NCBI GenBank assembly: GCA_947488305.1
Contig: CANKZM010000010.1
Location: forward strand, 44,652-108,651
DNA: 64,000 nucleotides
From: an uncultured Roseobacter sp.
GTDB lineage: Bacteria; Pseudomonadota; Alphaproteobacteria; Rhodobacterales; Rhodobacteraceae
Direction of reading: 5' to 3'
Numbering within the stretch: the stretch's first letter is position 1; every line of letters starts with the position of its first letter. Of this stretch, positions 1-8,451 are shown one piece after another. Position numbers and translations under genes: made by a program. The notes beneath the pieces were generated by a model, which did no database searches, was not told the origin of the DNA, and saw only the letters and a list, made by a program, of their open reading frames with translations.

Positions 1-291
1 CAGGGCGGTCATGGGTTCCTGAAACACCATCCCCATGGCCTGACCGCGCCGCGCGCAAAGGGCTGTCTCAGGCAGCGCGGTCAGATCTTCGCCTTCCAGC
101 CGGATCGTGCCGGAGAGTGATGCGCCATGCGGCAAGAGTTGCATCGTGGCAAAGGCGGTCATGGATTTGCCGGACCCGCTTTCCCCGGTGATGGCGAGGA
201 TCTCTCCGGGGGCTACCGACAGCGACACATCCTCCACAACGGCTTTGTCATGGATGCGGATCGTGAGGTTCTGAATGTCCAGAAGGCTCAT
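1..291 (-). CDS. Peptide/nickel-type ABC transporter ATP-binding protein (partial, C-terminus cut off)
   Basis: Only the first 97 codons lie in the window; the gene runs off the left edge. The reverse-strand translation starts MSLLDIQNLTIRI and contains a perfect Walker A motif, GESGSGKS, followed by the Q-loop region (MGMVFQEP). That arrangement is typical of DppD/OppD-type ATPases that power import of peptides, nickel or glycosides. The start codon overlaps the stop of the upstream permease gene (ATGA at 288-291), so the two are translationally coupled. The ATPase would sit on the cytoplasmic face of the inner membrane with the two permeases upstream. Substrate cannot be told from this fragment. 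Confidence 0.9.
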   Translation of the reverse strand, partial: MSLLDIQNLTIRIHDKAVVEDVSLSVAPGEILAITGESGSGKSMTAFATMQLLPHGASLSGTIRLEGEDLTALPETALCARRGQAMGMVFQEPMTAL

Positions 292-1103
292 GCCGGGCGC
301 CTCCGAAGACGCGGGTCAAGTGTGTCGCGCAACCCGTCGCCCAGCAGGTTCAGCCCCAGCACGATCAGGATGATTGCCACGCCCGGTACAATCGCCAGAT
401 GCGGGGCAAGTGTCACAAGGGTCTGCGCATCCGCCAGCATCCTTCCGAGCGATGGGGTAGGGGGCTGCACGCCAAGGCCGACAAAGCTGAGGGCCGCTTC
501 GACCTGTATGCCAAGCGCGAATTGTATCGTGCCCTGAACGATCAGCAGGTTCAGCACATTGGGCAGGATATGCTCAACCGATATCCGGGATGCACCCTTG
601 CCCGCGACCCGGGCCGCCATGATGAATTCTCGTTCCCACAAGGGCAGGGCGGCGCCCCGGGTCACGCGGGCAAAGACCGGGATGTTGAAAAGCCCGAAGG
701 CGATGATTGCATTGACGGCTGAAGGACCGAAGACCGCAGTGATCAGGATCGCCATGACCAGCAGTGGAAAGGCGAAGATGATGTCATTGCCGCGCATGAT
801 CACCTCGTCCAGCCAGCTGCCCTTGCGCGCCGCTGCCGCGAGGCCCAGCGGGACGCCGAAAGTCAGGCCCACTGCGAGGGCGACCAGCGCCACCGCGATC
901 GACGTGCGCGCTCCGATCATGACCATGCTCAGGATATCGCGGCCCAGATGGTCGGTGCCCAGCAGATGCGCGCCGCCAGGCGGCTGCAACTTATTCGGAA
1001 TATCGAGCAGCGTGTGATCGTATGGTGTCCACACCAGCGACAGCAGCGCCATCATGATAAAGCCAGCTGACAGCAGCGCGCCAAGGATCAGCGGGCGGCT
1101 CAC
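288..1103 (-). CDS. ABC transporter permease, DppC/OppC type
   Basis: A 271-residue inner-membrane permease. The N-terminus has one membrane segment (about residues 5-25, LILGALLSAGFIMMALLSLV), followed by a short periplasmic part with GTDHLGRDILS, the signature of DppC/OppC proteins. The rest is a multi-span BPD_transp_1 domain with the EAA-type loop near AARVAGKGASRISVEHILPN. It overlaps the dppB-like gene by 4 bp (1100-1103) and the ATPase gene by 4 bp, so the three form one leftward operon. The family imports di/oligopeptides, nickel or related solutes with a periplasmic binding protein, probably the one encoded at 4242-5717. Confidence 0.92.
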   Translation of the reverse strand: MSRPLILGALLSAGFIMMALLSLVWTPYDHTLLDIPNKLQPPGGAHLLGTDHLGRDILSMVMIGARTSIAVALVALAVGLTFGVPLGLAAAARKGSWLDEVIMRGNDIIFAFPLLVMAILITAVFGPSAVNAIIAFGLFNIPVFARVTRGAALPLWEREFIMAARVAGKGASRISVEHILPNVLNLLIVQGTIQFALGIQVEAALSFVGLGVQPPTPSLGRMLADAQTLVTLAPHLAIVPGVAIILIVLGLNLLGDGLRDTLDPRLRRRPA

Positions 1104-2047
1104 GTGCGATCCCTCAGGCGAGGGTCCACGGCGGCATAGGCCAGATCAACGATGAAGTTGATAAGGATCACCCCGAAGACCACCAGCATCACAACGCTTT
1201 CCACCACGATCAGGTCCCGGGCAGAGATCGACTGGAAAATTAGCCGCCCCAGTCCGGGCAGGTAGAACACTTGTTCAATGATGATCGTGCCCGCGAAGAG
1301 GAACGAAAACTGTAAGCCCACAATGGTCAGCACCGGGATCATCGCGTTGCGCAGCCCGTGTCGCCAGAGGGTTTGCCGTGCGGTCAGACCCTTGGCGCGG
1401 GCGGTACGCATATAATCCTCGCCCAGCACATCCAGCAGGGCAGAGCGCATCACACGGGTCAGGATCGCGGCCTGCGGCAGCGCCAGCGCAATGGCGGGCA
1501 AGGTCAGCGCCTTCAGGCCCGCCGCGAAACCGTTGCCCCACCCGGGAAACCCACCTGCCGGAAAAACCCGCCACTGTATCGCAAAGACCAGCACCAGCAT
1601 CATCGCAAACCAGAAATTCGGGATCGCAACCCCCATCTGTGTGGCGCCGAGCACGGCAAGGTCCGGCGCAGTGCCCCGACGGGCCGCAGCATAAACACCT
1701 GCCGGAATGGCGATTGTGATCGAAAGCGTCAGGGCGTAGAGCGCAAGGGGAATGGAAACCCCGATACGGTCTGCCACCATCTCCGATACAGGCGTGCGGT
1801 AGGTGTAGGATGTGCCAAAGTCTCCGGTCAGCATACCGCCCACCCAGGCGATGTAACGTTGCAGTTTCGACTGATCCAGCCCCAGTTCAGCGCGCAATGC
1901 CGCCAGCGTCTCCGGCTGCGCGTTGATCCCCAGCATGAAGGAAGCCGGATCTCCGGGTGCAATTTCGATCACTGTGAAAATCACCAGCGACGCCACGAAT
2001 AGGCTGAGGATCAGGGAGCCGAAGCGTTTTAGAACATAGCGCTGCAT
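1100..2047 (-). CDS. ABC transporter permease, DppB/OppB type
   Basis: An inner-membrane permease of 315 residues if translation starts at MQRYVLKRFGSL, which matches the usual start of DppB proteins. An in-frame ATG 30 bp upstream (2077) is possible; neither has a good Shine-Dalgarno sequence. Features are an N-terminal membrane helix, a large periplasmic loop with GDPASFMLG and LGLDQ, GDFGTSYTYRTPV, and a C-terminal transport domain with the EAA-like loop (EDYMRTARAKGLTARQTLWRHGLRNAMIPVL region). It is the first gene of the leftward permease operon. It is divergent from the deacetylase gene, whose start lies within about 80 bp, so the two probably share a small promoter region. Confidence 0.9.
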   Translation of the reverse strand: MQRYVLKRFGSLILSLFVASLVIFTVIEIAPGDPASFMLGINAQPETLAALRAELGLDQSKLQRYIAWVGGMLTGDFGTSYTYRTPVSEMVADRIGVSIPLALYALTLSITIAIPAGVYAAARRGTAPDLAVLGATQMGVAIPNFWFAMMLVLVFAIQWRVFPAGGFPGWGNGFAAGLKALTLPAIALALPQAAILTRVMRSALLDVLGEDYMRTARAKGLTARQTLWRHGLRNAMIPVLTIVGLQFSFLFAGTIIIEQVFYLPGLGRLIFQSISARDLIVVESVVMLVVFGVILINFIVDLAYAAVDPRLRDRT

Positions 2048-2123
2048 CGCGATTACGTTAGGCGGGGCGTCACGCATGGTCCAGAGGGGTTGTGAAGTCG
2101 TCCCGGTGCGTTACATGGCGCCT

Positions 2124-3257
2124 ATGGACAGGCCACGGCTCATCGGAGCAGAGATCTTTCGTCATTCCAGCTATGGGCGCTGGCATCCGCTGCGTGTGCC
2201 GCGGGTCTCAACCGTTATGGATCTGTCGCGGGCCATGGGGTGGTTGCCGTCTGAGCAGTTCATCACGGCCCCCCGTGCCAAACCCAAGGCGCTTCATGCC
2301 TGGCATACGCCCGAGTATATCGCGGCGCTTCAACGGGTAGAGGAGACTCAGATCGCAACCGAAGAGGACACGGCCCGCCATGATCTTGGGTCGGTGACCA
2401 ATCCGGTTTACGCGGAGATATTTCGCAGGCCGGCGACGGCGGCAGGGGGATCGCTGCTGGCGGGCGAGTTGCTACGGAATGGTGGTATCATCTACAATCC
2501 GCCGGGCGGCACGCACCATGGGATGCCCGACCGCGCCAACGGGTTTTGTTATCTAAATGATCCGGTGCTTGCGATGCTCAGCCTGCGCCGCAATGGTGCC
2601 CAGCGGATTGCCTATGTGGATATCGATGCCCATCATTGCGATGGCGTAGCCGTCGGGTTTCATGGCGATCCGGACTGTCTGATGATTTCGGTGCATGAGG
2701 AAAGGCTCTGGCCCCGCACAGGACTGCTCGAAGATGACGCGGGCGGCTCGGCGATCAATCTGCCGGTTCCCCGTGGCCTCAACGATACCGAAATGGCCTA
2801 TATTCGGGACCATCTGATCCTGCGTCAGGTTGAGGCGTTCCAGCCCGATGCCGTCGTTCTGCTTTGTGGCGCGGATGGGGTGGTCGAGGATCCGCTCGCG
2901 CATCTTTCGCTCAGCAATAATGCGCATTGGGCGGTAACGCGGGCGTTGATGGGGCTGGCACCGCGCTTCCTTGTTCTTGGCGGTGGTGGCTACAATCCCT
3001 GGTCAGTTGGTCGCCTCTGGACCGGGGTCTGGGCCACGTTGAATGGCCATGACATCCCGGACCGGCTACCGGGGGCCGCTGAGGAGGTTTTACGCGGTTT
3101 GAAGTGGGAGAATACCCGGCGCGGACGCAACCAGCCGGATCACTGGTTCACGACGTTGCGGGATGATCCCCGCCCGGGGCCGGCACGTGTCGAAATCGAG
3201 AGCCGGGTCAATTACCTCAACGAAAGACGCAACCCAGGACGCGTCAGGACTGGGTGA
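2124..3257 (+). CDS. Histone-deacetylase-family (class II/AcuC-like) amidohydrolase
   Basis: A 377-residue zinc-dependent deacetylase of the arginase/deacetylase fold. Visible motifs are NPPGGTHHG (the active-site His pair region), GFCYLNDPVLAM, YVDIDAHHCDGV (zinc-binding Asp and His), GADGVVEDPL and the GGGGYN motif near the C-terminus. Bacterial relatives remove acetyl groups from small molecules such as polyamines or from protein lysines; the substrate here is unknown. I chose the start at MDRPRLIGAEIF because it aligns with the usual N-terminus; ATG 2115 and ATG 2076 are also in frame. It lies on the plus strand between the two parts of the peptide ABC transporter, which suggests, but does not prove, a link to an imported acetylated compound. 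Confidence 0.88.
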   Translation: MDRPRLIGAEIFRHSSYGRWHPLRVPRVSTVMDLSRAMGWLPSEQFITAPRAKPKALHAWHTPEYIAALQRVEETQIATEEDTARHDLGSVTNPVYAEIFRRPATAAGGSLLAGELLRNGGIIYNPPGGTHHGMPDRANGFCYLNDPVLAMLSLRRNGAQRIAYVDIDAHHCDGVAVGFHGDPDCLMISVHEERLWPRTGLLEDDAGGSAINLPVPRGLNDTEMAYIRDHLILRQVEAFQPDAVVLLCGADGVVEDPLAHLSLSNNAHWAVTRALMGLAPRFLVLGGGGYNPWSVGRLWTGVWATLNGHDIPDRLPGAAEEVLRGLKWENTRRGRNQPDHWFTTLRDDPRPGPARVEIESRVNYLNERRNPGRVRTG

Positions 3258-3334
3258 CGGTAAGAGGCCCTTTGGTCCCAGACAGTCTCACTAAGATTTG
3301 CGAGAAATCAGCACTGCGTGGTAGGCAGGGAAGT

Positions 3335-3685
3335 ATGGATGACACGCTCTCTCCAGAAGCCTGCCGGAGCCGCTATACAGAGCGCCTTACCGCGGAACGG
3401 CTGGAAATTATCGCTGATGGACGAGGCACGGATGCTGACCGCAAGCCGGTCACCCTGGATCAGCAAGCCGTAGGGCGATTGTCGCGTATGGATGCGTTGC
3501 AGGGCCAAGCAATGGCTAAAGCGATGCAAGGGCGGCGCGACGGGCGGGTAAAGGCCATCGACGCCGCGCTTGATCGGTTGGCGGGTGAGGATTTTGGCTG
3601 GTGCGATGACTGCGGCGCATTCATCGGCGTAAAGCGGCTAGACCTCGACCCGACAGTGCAACGATGCGTGAGCTGTGCCCGCTAG
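3335..3685 (+). CDS. TraR/DksA-family zinc-finger protein
   Basis: A small protein of 116 residues with an alpha-helical body and a C-terminal C4 zinc finger: Cys90 and Cys93, then Cys111 and Cys114 (CDDC...CVSC). This is the layout of TraR/DksA-type proteins, which enter the RNA polymerase secondary channel and alter initiation. It is shorter than full DksA (about 150 residues) and resembles the short DksA-like paralogues of alphaproteobacteria. The start ATG at 3335 has a GGCAGGGAAG ribosome site; an upstream in-frame ATG at 3254 would add residues unlike the family. It follows the deacetylase gene by 77 bp, so the two may be cotranscribed. Confidence 0.85.
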   Translation: MDDTLSPEACRSRYTERLTAERLEIIADGRGTDADRKPVTLDQQAVGRLSRMDALQGQAMAKAMQGRRDGRVKAIDAALDRLAGEDFGWCDDCGAFIGVKRLDLDPTVQRCVSCAR

Positions 3686-3693
3686 GCTGCCAT

Positions 3694-3903
3694 TTACACG
3701 GGCATATTGTCGAACATGTCGTCAAGGGCTTCGTCCTTGAGCGTGTTGTTCATGTTCTTCAGCCGCCTGGGGACAGCGTGCCCCTGAATCGCTAGTGTCG
3801 TGACCACGCGATCAATGAGTGGTTGCAACCTCAAACGCTCCGCATGTGACGCAGCCTCTGCACGTTCTACCAATTCTGCAGCTTGGACTTTCAAATCGTT
3901 CAT
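3694..3903 (-). CDS. Small hypothetical helical protein
   Basis: A 69-residue protein, MNDLKVQAAELVERAEAAS..., predicted to be mostly helical and charged, with no recognised domain. A clear ribosome site (GGGGAGA, 6 bp before the ATG at 3903) supports it as real. It is convergent with the DksA-like gene, with only 8 bp between the two stop codons. No function can be assigned. Confidence 0.6.
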   Translation of the reverse strand: MNDLKVQAAELVERAEAASHAERLRLQPLIDRVVTTLAIQGHAVPRRLKNMNNTLKDEALDDMFDNMPV

Positions 3904-4241
3904 TGGTCTCTCCCCTTGCACAATTCTGGTATTTCGGCGGTAAAACAGGGCTCTACGGCACTGTCTGCTTACGTCTAACCATCATGTGGTAACAGTTTCT
4001 TATAATACCATATCCAGCTGGGTACTTCACGTCATAGTTGAGGCGAATTGTCTAACAATTGGGCGAAAGGTTAAAAACTACGCAGGCGAATGGCGAATGT
4101 CATGACTAATCAAGGGACAGGCTGCGGGCGTCTCGTTTTTTCTGCGAATGCGCATCAGGGCCAGTGGAGAGGATGCATGGGGTGCGATGGTTCCCGCCTG
4201 TCAAGACAGGCGGAAACCCGCTGATTCTGCTTTGGGCAGAC
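3904..4241. other. Intergenic region with two inverted repeats
   Basis: There is no convincing gene in these 338 bp. The stretch is more AT-rich than its surroundings in the first half. It holds a perfect short palindrome, AATTGT-CTA-ACAATT, at 4046-4060, which looks like a protein-binding site. It also holds a strong hairpin at 4194-4213, described separately. The short plus-strand reading frame that begins near 4164 runs into the antisense of the binding-protein gene and is not supported. Confidence 0.5.
4194..4213 (-). terminator. Hairpin downstream of the peptide-binding-protein gene
   Basis: A perfect 9-bp inverted repeat, CCGCCTGTC-AA-GACAGGCGG, lies about 30 bp past the stop codon of the minus-strand binding-protein gene. 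On that strand it is followed by GGAACC and not by a T-run, so it is either a weak or factor-assisted terminator or an mRNA-stabilising 3' hairpin. Confidence 0.45.
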
Positions 4242-5717
4242 TTACTGCGACCAGCTTACTGCGGTCAGGTCAGTTGCCTGAGTCGGTGCGTTCTGCCAAA
4301 TGCCTTTGAGGCCCGATTTGGCAATCGGCAGCCACGCCAGCTGGAAGAGATACCCGTTTACATAATCATCTGCGATCATCTGTTGCGCCTGCTTCAACAA
4401 CTGGGTGCGCACTTCCGGATCAGTGGTGGAATTGAGCGTGGCCATCACCGCCTGGAAATTCGGGTTGTCGTATTGGAAGTAATACTCCGGATTGGCATAG
4501 ATGCCGATGTCGAAGGGTTCGGAGTGCATGACGATGGTCAGCCCGAAATCCTTGCCCTTGAATACCGATTCAAGCCATTGCGCCCATTCCACGTTGATGA
4601 TCTGCGCAGTAATCCCCACTTGCGCAAGCTGGGCCGCGACAATCTCGCCGCCGCGCCGCGCGTATGAGGGGGGCGGCAAGTACAGTGTGGTTTCGAACCC
4701 GTCGGCCAGCCCGGCCTCGGCCAGCAGGGATTTCGCCTTGTCCGGGTCAAAGGCGGATTGGCCGGTCAAATCGACATAGGCCGGGTTATGCGGCGGGAAG
4801 TGGGTGCCGATCGGTGTGCCATAGCCGAACATTGCTCCGTCGATGATCGCCTGCCGGTCGATCGCATGGGCCATGGCCTGCCGCACCAGCGGGTTGTCAA
4901 AGGGGGGCATCTTGTTGTTGGTGCTCAGGATCACTTCGCCCTCGGTTGATCCGACGAGCACCTGGAAACGCGGGTCGGCTTCGAATTGCGGCAGGTTTTC
5001 CGGCGCGGGGAAATTGCTGAAGTAATCAATGTCTTCCGCCATCAGGGCAGCAAAAGCGGCGGTCGGATCGGAGATGAACTTGAACGTGGCCGCTTCCAGC
5101 ACGGCGGGTGTTCCCCAGTAGGCGTCGTTGCGCACCAGCTCGATGCGGTCGGACTGGACCCACTCCACGAATTTGAATGCGCCCGTGCCGATTGGCTGCT
5201 GTTTGATGTTCTCGATGCTCTCGGGGGCCACGATCACCGCGTCCCCCCAGGCAAGGTTGAAGAGCATATTGCCGTTTGGTTCGGACAGGGTCAGGCGGAC
5301 GGTGGACGGGTCCACTACTTCAACGGCGGAAATCGCGGAATAGAGGGCCTTTTGCGCGTTGACGCTGTCCTCGGCGAGGATGCGGTCTAGCGAAAATTTC
5401 ACGTCCTCGGCATCCATGGTGGTCCCGTCATGAAAGGTGACGCCTTCGCGCAGCGTGAAGGTGTAGGTCAGCCCGTCGTCGGAAATCTCCCAGCTTTCGG
5501 CCAGGCCCGGGACAACTGATCCATCGGCCATGAAACGGGTCAGCCCCTCGAAGACGTTGGAATAAAGCACGGAGTCGATCGCGCCTGCTGCAGCAGAGGT
5601 CGGATCGAGGTGCGGCGGCTCCAGTTGCAAGGCGACGGTGATATCACTTTGTGCCTGTGCGGTCACTGCGATGGCGGAAAGAGCAGTGGCAAGAAGCGTG
5701 CGTTTGAGCGTCAGCAT
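4242..5717 (-). CDS. Peptide/nickel-type ABC transporter periplasmic binding protein (SBP_bac_5)
   Basis: A 491-residue protein with a Sec signal peptide (MLTLKRTLLATALSAIAVTAQAQ, cleavage after AQA-Q). The mature part is a family 5 solute-binding protein: ITVALQLEPPHLDPTSA near the N-terminus, then LAESWEISDDGLTYTFTLREGVTFHDG, the family signature. The start was set at 5717 because a GGGGACC ribosome site precedes it and the signal peptide begins there; the longer frame to 5825 lacks both. It would deliver ligand to the permeases at 288-2047 on the same strand, although a deacetylase and a DksA-like gene on the other strand lie between. It is divergent from panB. Confidence 0.9.
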   Translation of the reverse strand: MLTLKRTLLATALSAIAVTAQAQSDITVALQLEPPHLDPTSAAAGAIDSVLYSNVFEGLTRFMADGSVVPGLAESWEISDDGLTYTFTLREGVTFHDGTTMDAEDVKFSLDRILAEDSVNAQKALYSAISAVEVVDPSTVRLTLSEPNGNMLFNLAWGDAVIVAPESIENIKQQPIGTGAFKFVEWVQSDRIELVRNDAYWGTPAVLEAATFKFISDPTAAFAALMAEDIDYFSNFPAPENLPQFEADPRFQVLVGSTEGEVILSTNNKMPPFDNPLVRQAMAHAIDRQAIIDGAMFGYGTPIGTHFPPHNPAYVDLTGQSAFDPDKAKSLLAEAGLADGFETTLYLPPPSYARRGGEIVAAQLAQVGITAQIINVEWAQWLESVFKGKDFGLTIVMHSEPFDIGIYANPEYYFQYDNPNFQAVMATLNSTTDPEVRTQLLKQAQQMIADDYVNGYLFQLAWLPIAKSGLKGIWQNAPTQATDLTAVSWSQ

Positions 5718-5852
5718 ATGGGGTCCCCGTTCTGTGAATGGCTTGAGTGTCCCCAGAAACGTGCCGTCAATCAATAGTCTGCGACCCCATGGACGTGGAT
5801 TTTTGAAAAGCGCGCTGCTATTCAACGCCGGAAATTAGTGGGAGAAGCGCGG

Positions 5853-6692
5853 ATGAGTGCGACCGCCAGAAAGACAGCCCCCATGCCGGTCGACATCAAG
5901 GCCCGCAAGGGGGGAGAGCCCCTCGTGAGCCTCACGGCTTACACGACGCCCATGGCCCAAATGATGGATGCGCATTGTGATTTCGTGCTGGTGGGGGACA
6001 GCGTCGGCATGGTGCTGCATGGCCTGCCTTCGACGCTTGAGGTCACGATGGAAATGATGATCCTCCATGGCCGCGCGGTGTCGCGGGGCCTTCATCAAGC
6101 GATGATGGTGATCGACATGCCATTCGGCAGCTATGAACAAAGCCCGGAGCAGGCGTTTGAGAGTGCCGCCCGGTTGATGCGGGAAACGGGTGCTGGCGCC
6201 GTCAAGCTTGAGGGCGGGCAACATATGGCCGCGACCATCGACTTTCTGGTGAAACGCGGGATACCCGTAATGGCGCACATCGGGCTGACGCCCCAGTCTA
6301 TCAACACGCTTGGGGGATACCGGGTACAGGGTCGTGGGGCCGATGCAGATCTTCTGATGGCGGATGCTGATGCGGTCGCAACGGCAGGCGCTTTCGCGGT
6401 CGTGCTCGAGAAAACACCGCAAGGTCTTTCGGACCGGATCACCGCCACGATCGACATCCCGACGATTGGCATTGGCGCGTCTGCCGGCTGTGATGGGCAG
6501 ATCCTTGTGGTGGACGATATGCTGGGGCTGTTTACGGCCTTCAAGGCAAAGTTCGTCAAACGGTATGCGGATTTGGGCGCGGCAGGAGAAGCTGCCATTG
6601 CCGCCTACGCCGCGGACGTCCGGGCGCGACGGTTTCCCGGAGCGGAGCATGTGTTCTCCGATGAAGCACCCAAGGCGACCGCTGCAAAATGA
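5853..6692 (+). CDS. panB: 3-methyl-2-oxobutanoate hydroxymethyltransferase
   Basis: A 279-residue cytoplasmic enzyme. It transfers a hydroxymethyl group from 5,10-methylene-tetrahydrofolate to 2-oxoisovalerate to give ketopantoate, the first committed step of pantothenate and CoA synthesis. Motifs include [25 protein letters not shown] (Mg-binding Asp), KLEGG with the catalytic region, [14 protein letters not shown], and [14 protein letters not shown]. The start ATG at 5853 is preceded by GGAGA with 7-bp spacing; a GTG at 5838 is also in frame but less likely. panC follows with an ATGA overlap, so the two are one operon. Confidence 0.96.
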   Translation: MSATARKTAPMPVDIKARKGGEPLVSLTAYTTPMAQMMDAHCDFVLVGDSVGMVLHGLPSTLEVTMEMMILHGRAVSRGLHQAMMVIDMPFGSYEQSPEQAFESAARLMRETGAGAVKLEGGQHMAATIDFLVKRGIPVMAHIGLTPQSINTLGGYRVQGRGADADLLMADADAVATAGAFAVVLEKTPQGLSDRITATIDIPTIGIGASAGCDGQILVVDDMLGLFTAFKAKFVKRYADLGAAGEAAIAAYAADVRARRFPGAEHVFSDEAPKATAAK

Positions 6693-7543
6693 CCACGCCT
6701 ATCATTCGGACATTATCAGAGCTGCGCGCGGCGACCCATGCGTGGCATATGGCGGGGGAGACGATTGGTGTTGTGCCAACAATGGGCGCGTTGCATGACG
6801 GGCATCTTAGTCTTGTTGCCGCAGCCAAAGCAGGTTGTGATCGGGTGATCGTCACGATTTTTGTGAACCCAAAGCAGTTCAATCAGGCCTCTGATCTGGA
6901 TAACTATCCCCGCACGGAAGAAGAAGACGCCCGCAAGCTGGAACGGTTCCGTGTCGATGCGGTCTATGCGCCAGATGTCAGCCAGATCTACCCCGACGGG
7001 TTTTCAACCAATGTCTCTGTCACCGGTATGACGGATGTGCTCTGCGGCGCGCATCGCCCCGGCCACTTCGACGGCGTGGCCACGGTGGTGACCAAGCTTT
7101 TCACGCAATCCTCCGCCGATAAGGCATATTTCGGCGAGAAAGACTTCCAACAACTGATGGTGGTCCGTCGCATGGCGCGCGATTTGGATATTCCCATCGA
7201 AGTTGTAGGGTGCCCGACAATCCGTGAGGAAGACGGGTTGGCCATGTCGTCGCGCAATCTGCTGCTGTCAGACAGAGCGCGCGTGAAAGCACCGCGATTG
7301 TCAGAGGTGATGTCAGAGGTCGCCGATCAGTTGTCTCAGGGTGTTGTGTTTTCAGAGTTGCAGGCGGATGCCGTGGCAAAACTCGATCTGGCTGGTTTCA
7401 CAAGCGTCGATTACTTCGAGCTACGCTCTTGCGCGGACCTCAGCATGCTCGAACGACCCACCGAACCCGCGCGGCTCTTTGCGGCAGCCTGGCTTGCCGG
7501 AGTGCGGTTGATCGACAACATTGATGTGCCAGTCGCAGGGTGA
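6689..7543 (+). CDS. panC: Pantothenate synthetase (pantoate-beta-alanine ligase)
   Basis: A 284-residue cytoplasmic enzyme that joins pantoate and beta-alanine with ATP, through a pantoyl-adenylate, to make pantothenate. Signatures are [14 protein letters not shown] (the HIGH-like nucleotide motif), IFVNPKQFN, the pantoate-binding region with [15 protein letters not shown] and [15 protein letters not shown], and AMSSRN (the KMSKS-equivalent). It overlaps panB by 4 bp. A short hairpin follows at 7594-7608. The length is normal for the family. Confidence 0.96.
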   Translation: MTTPIIRTLSELRAATHAWHMAGETIGVVPTMGALHDGHLSLVAAAKAGCDRVIVTIFVNPKQFNQASDLDNYPRTEEEDARKLERFRVDAVYAPDVSQIYPDGFSTNVSVTGMTDVLCGAHRPGHFDGVATVVTKLFTQSSADKAYFGEKDFQQLMVVRRMARDLDIPIEVVGCPTIREEDGLAMSSRNLLLSDRARVKAPRLSEVMSEVADQLSQGVVFSELQADAVAKLDLAGFTSVDYFELRSCADLSMLERPTEPARLFAAAWLAGVRLIDNIDVPVAG

Positions 7544-7593
7544 TTTTGCGGCCCCAGAGTCTGCTCTTTGACAAATCATAAAGCTTCAAACGG

Positions 7594-7611
7594 GCGCTCT
7601 TTGAGCGCTTT
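7594..7611 (+). terminator. Possible weak terminator after panC
   Basis: A perfect 6-bp stem GCGCTC-TTT-GAGCGC is followed by only three T residues, about 50 bp past the panC stop. It is a candidate end of the panBC transcript, but the T-run is short. Confidence 0.35.
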
Positions 7612-7657
7612 GGCGGGGCGCAACACTCTTCAATATGCAAAGAACGATCTGGATTTC

Positions 7658-7690
7658 TGACACGATGTCGGCAAAAGTGACATTATGTCA
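7658..7690 (+). promoter_or_regulatory. Twin palindromic operator at the start of the TetR gene
   Basis: Two copies of a 13-bp palindrome of form TGACA-N3-TGTCA stand 20 bp apart: TGACACGATGTCG (7658-7670, one mismatch) and TGACATTATGTCA (7678-7690, perfect). The second covers the ATG of the regulator gene (7685-7687). Paired sites two helical turns apart that overlap the start codon fit autorepression by the TetR-family product, but this is inference. Confidence 0.6.
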
Positions 7691-8362
7691 GAGATTCGCA
7701 AGAATTCGCTTTTGGGCGTGCCCCGGACGTCGCAGCCCAGCAAGGCGGCCCTCACCCGTGCGGCGATTATGGATGCCGGACAGGAGTTCTTGCTGGCACG
7801 ACCGTTCCGAGAGCTGACCGTAGGCGGTCTGATGAAATTGACCGGTCACAGCCGGCCTACATTTTACCTGTACTTCAATGATCTTCATGGGCTCATGGAA
7901 GCGCTGTTGGACGAAGTTAAGGTCGGAATTGTTGAGGGCGCACGACCTTGGCTGTCGAATGAAGGCGATGCTGTGGAAGAACTCCAATCAAGTCTCTCCG
8001 CGCTCGTTAACGTGGGATATGAGCAGGGCGCGATCCTAAAGGCTGTCAGCGATGCCGCGCCCGGTGATGAGCGGCTCGAACAGGTTTGGCAGGCCTTTAT
8101 TGGCTCTTTTGACGAAGTCGTCGCCGCGCGCATCGCCATGGACCAGGCAGTAGGCATAACGCCTCAGTTCGATCCGTTACCTGTCGCTCGAGCCCTGAAC
8201 CGTATGGACGCAGCCATCCTGATTCACGCTTTTGGCACACGAGACAAAGGTGACAAGGGCGATGTGCTTTCCGCTATTCGCAGGGTCTGGCTAGCGACGC
8301 TTTACCCCTTTGACGCCGAAGCTGTCATCAATGGCGTCAGGGATCGGGAAGAACAGAAATAA
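7685..8362 (+). CDS. TetR/AcrR-family transcriptional regulator
   Basis: A 225-residue DNA-binding regulator. The N-terminal helix-turn-helix is visible at about residues 20-65 (LTRAAIMDAGQEFL...LTVGGLMKLTGHSRPTFYLYF), with FYLYF the typical TetR end of the recognition helix. The C-terminal ligand and dimer domain is not assignable to a subfamily. The ribosome site is poor, and the start codon sits inside the second of two palindromes that probably form its operator. It precedes the DUF1254 protein and the flavoprotein at 10076 on the same strand, the likely targets together with itself. Confidence 0.88.
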   Translation: MSEIRKNSLLGVPRTSQPSKAALTRAAIMDAGQEFLLARPFRELTVGGLMKLTGHSRPTFYLYFNDLHGLMEALLDEVKVGIVEGARPWLSNEGDAVEELQSSLSALVNVGYEQGAILKAVSDAAPGDERLEQVWQAFIGSFDEVVAARIAMDQAVGITPQFDPLPVARALNRMDAAILIHAFGTRDKGDKGDVLSAIRRVWLATLYPFDAEAVINGVRDREEQK

Positions 8363-8451
8363 AGGTATCGGTGGGCCAGAACGGTTCATTTGAAGAACGA
8401 GTTGTCAGATTAAAAATGCAAAGCAAGTCGTTCAATATGGAGAACACAAAC

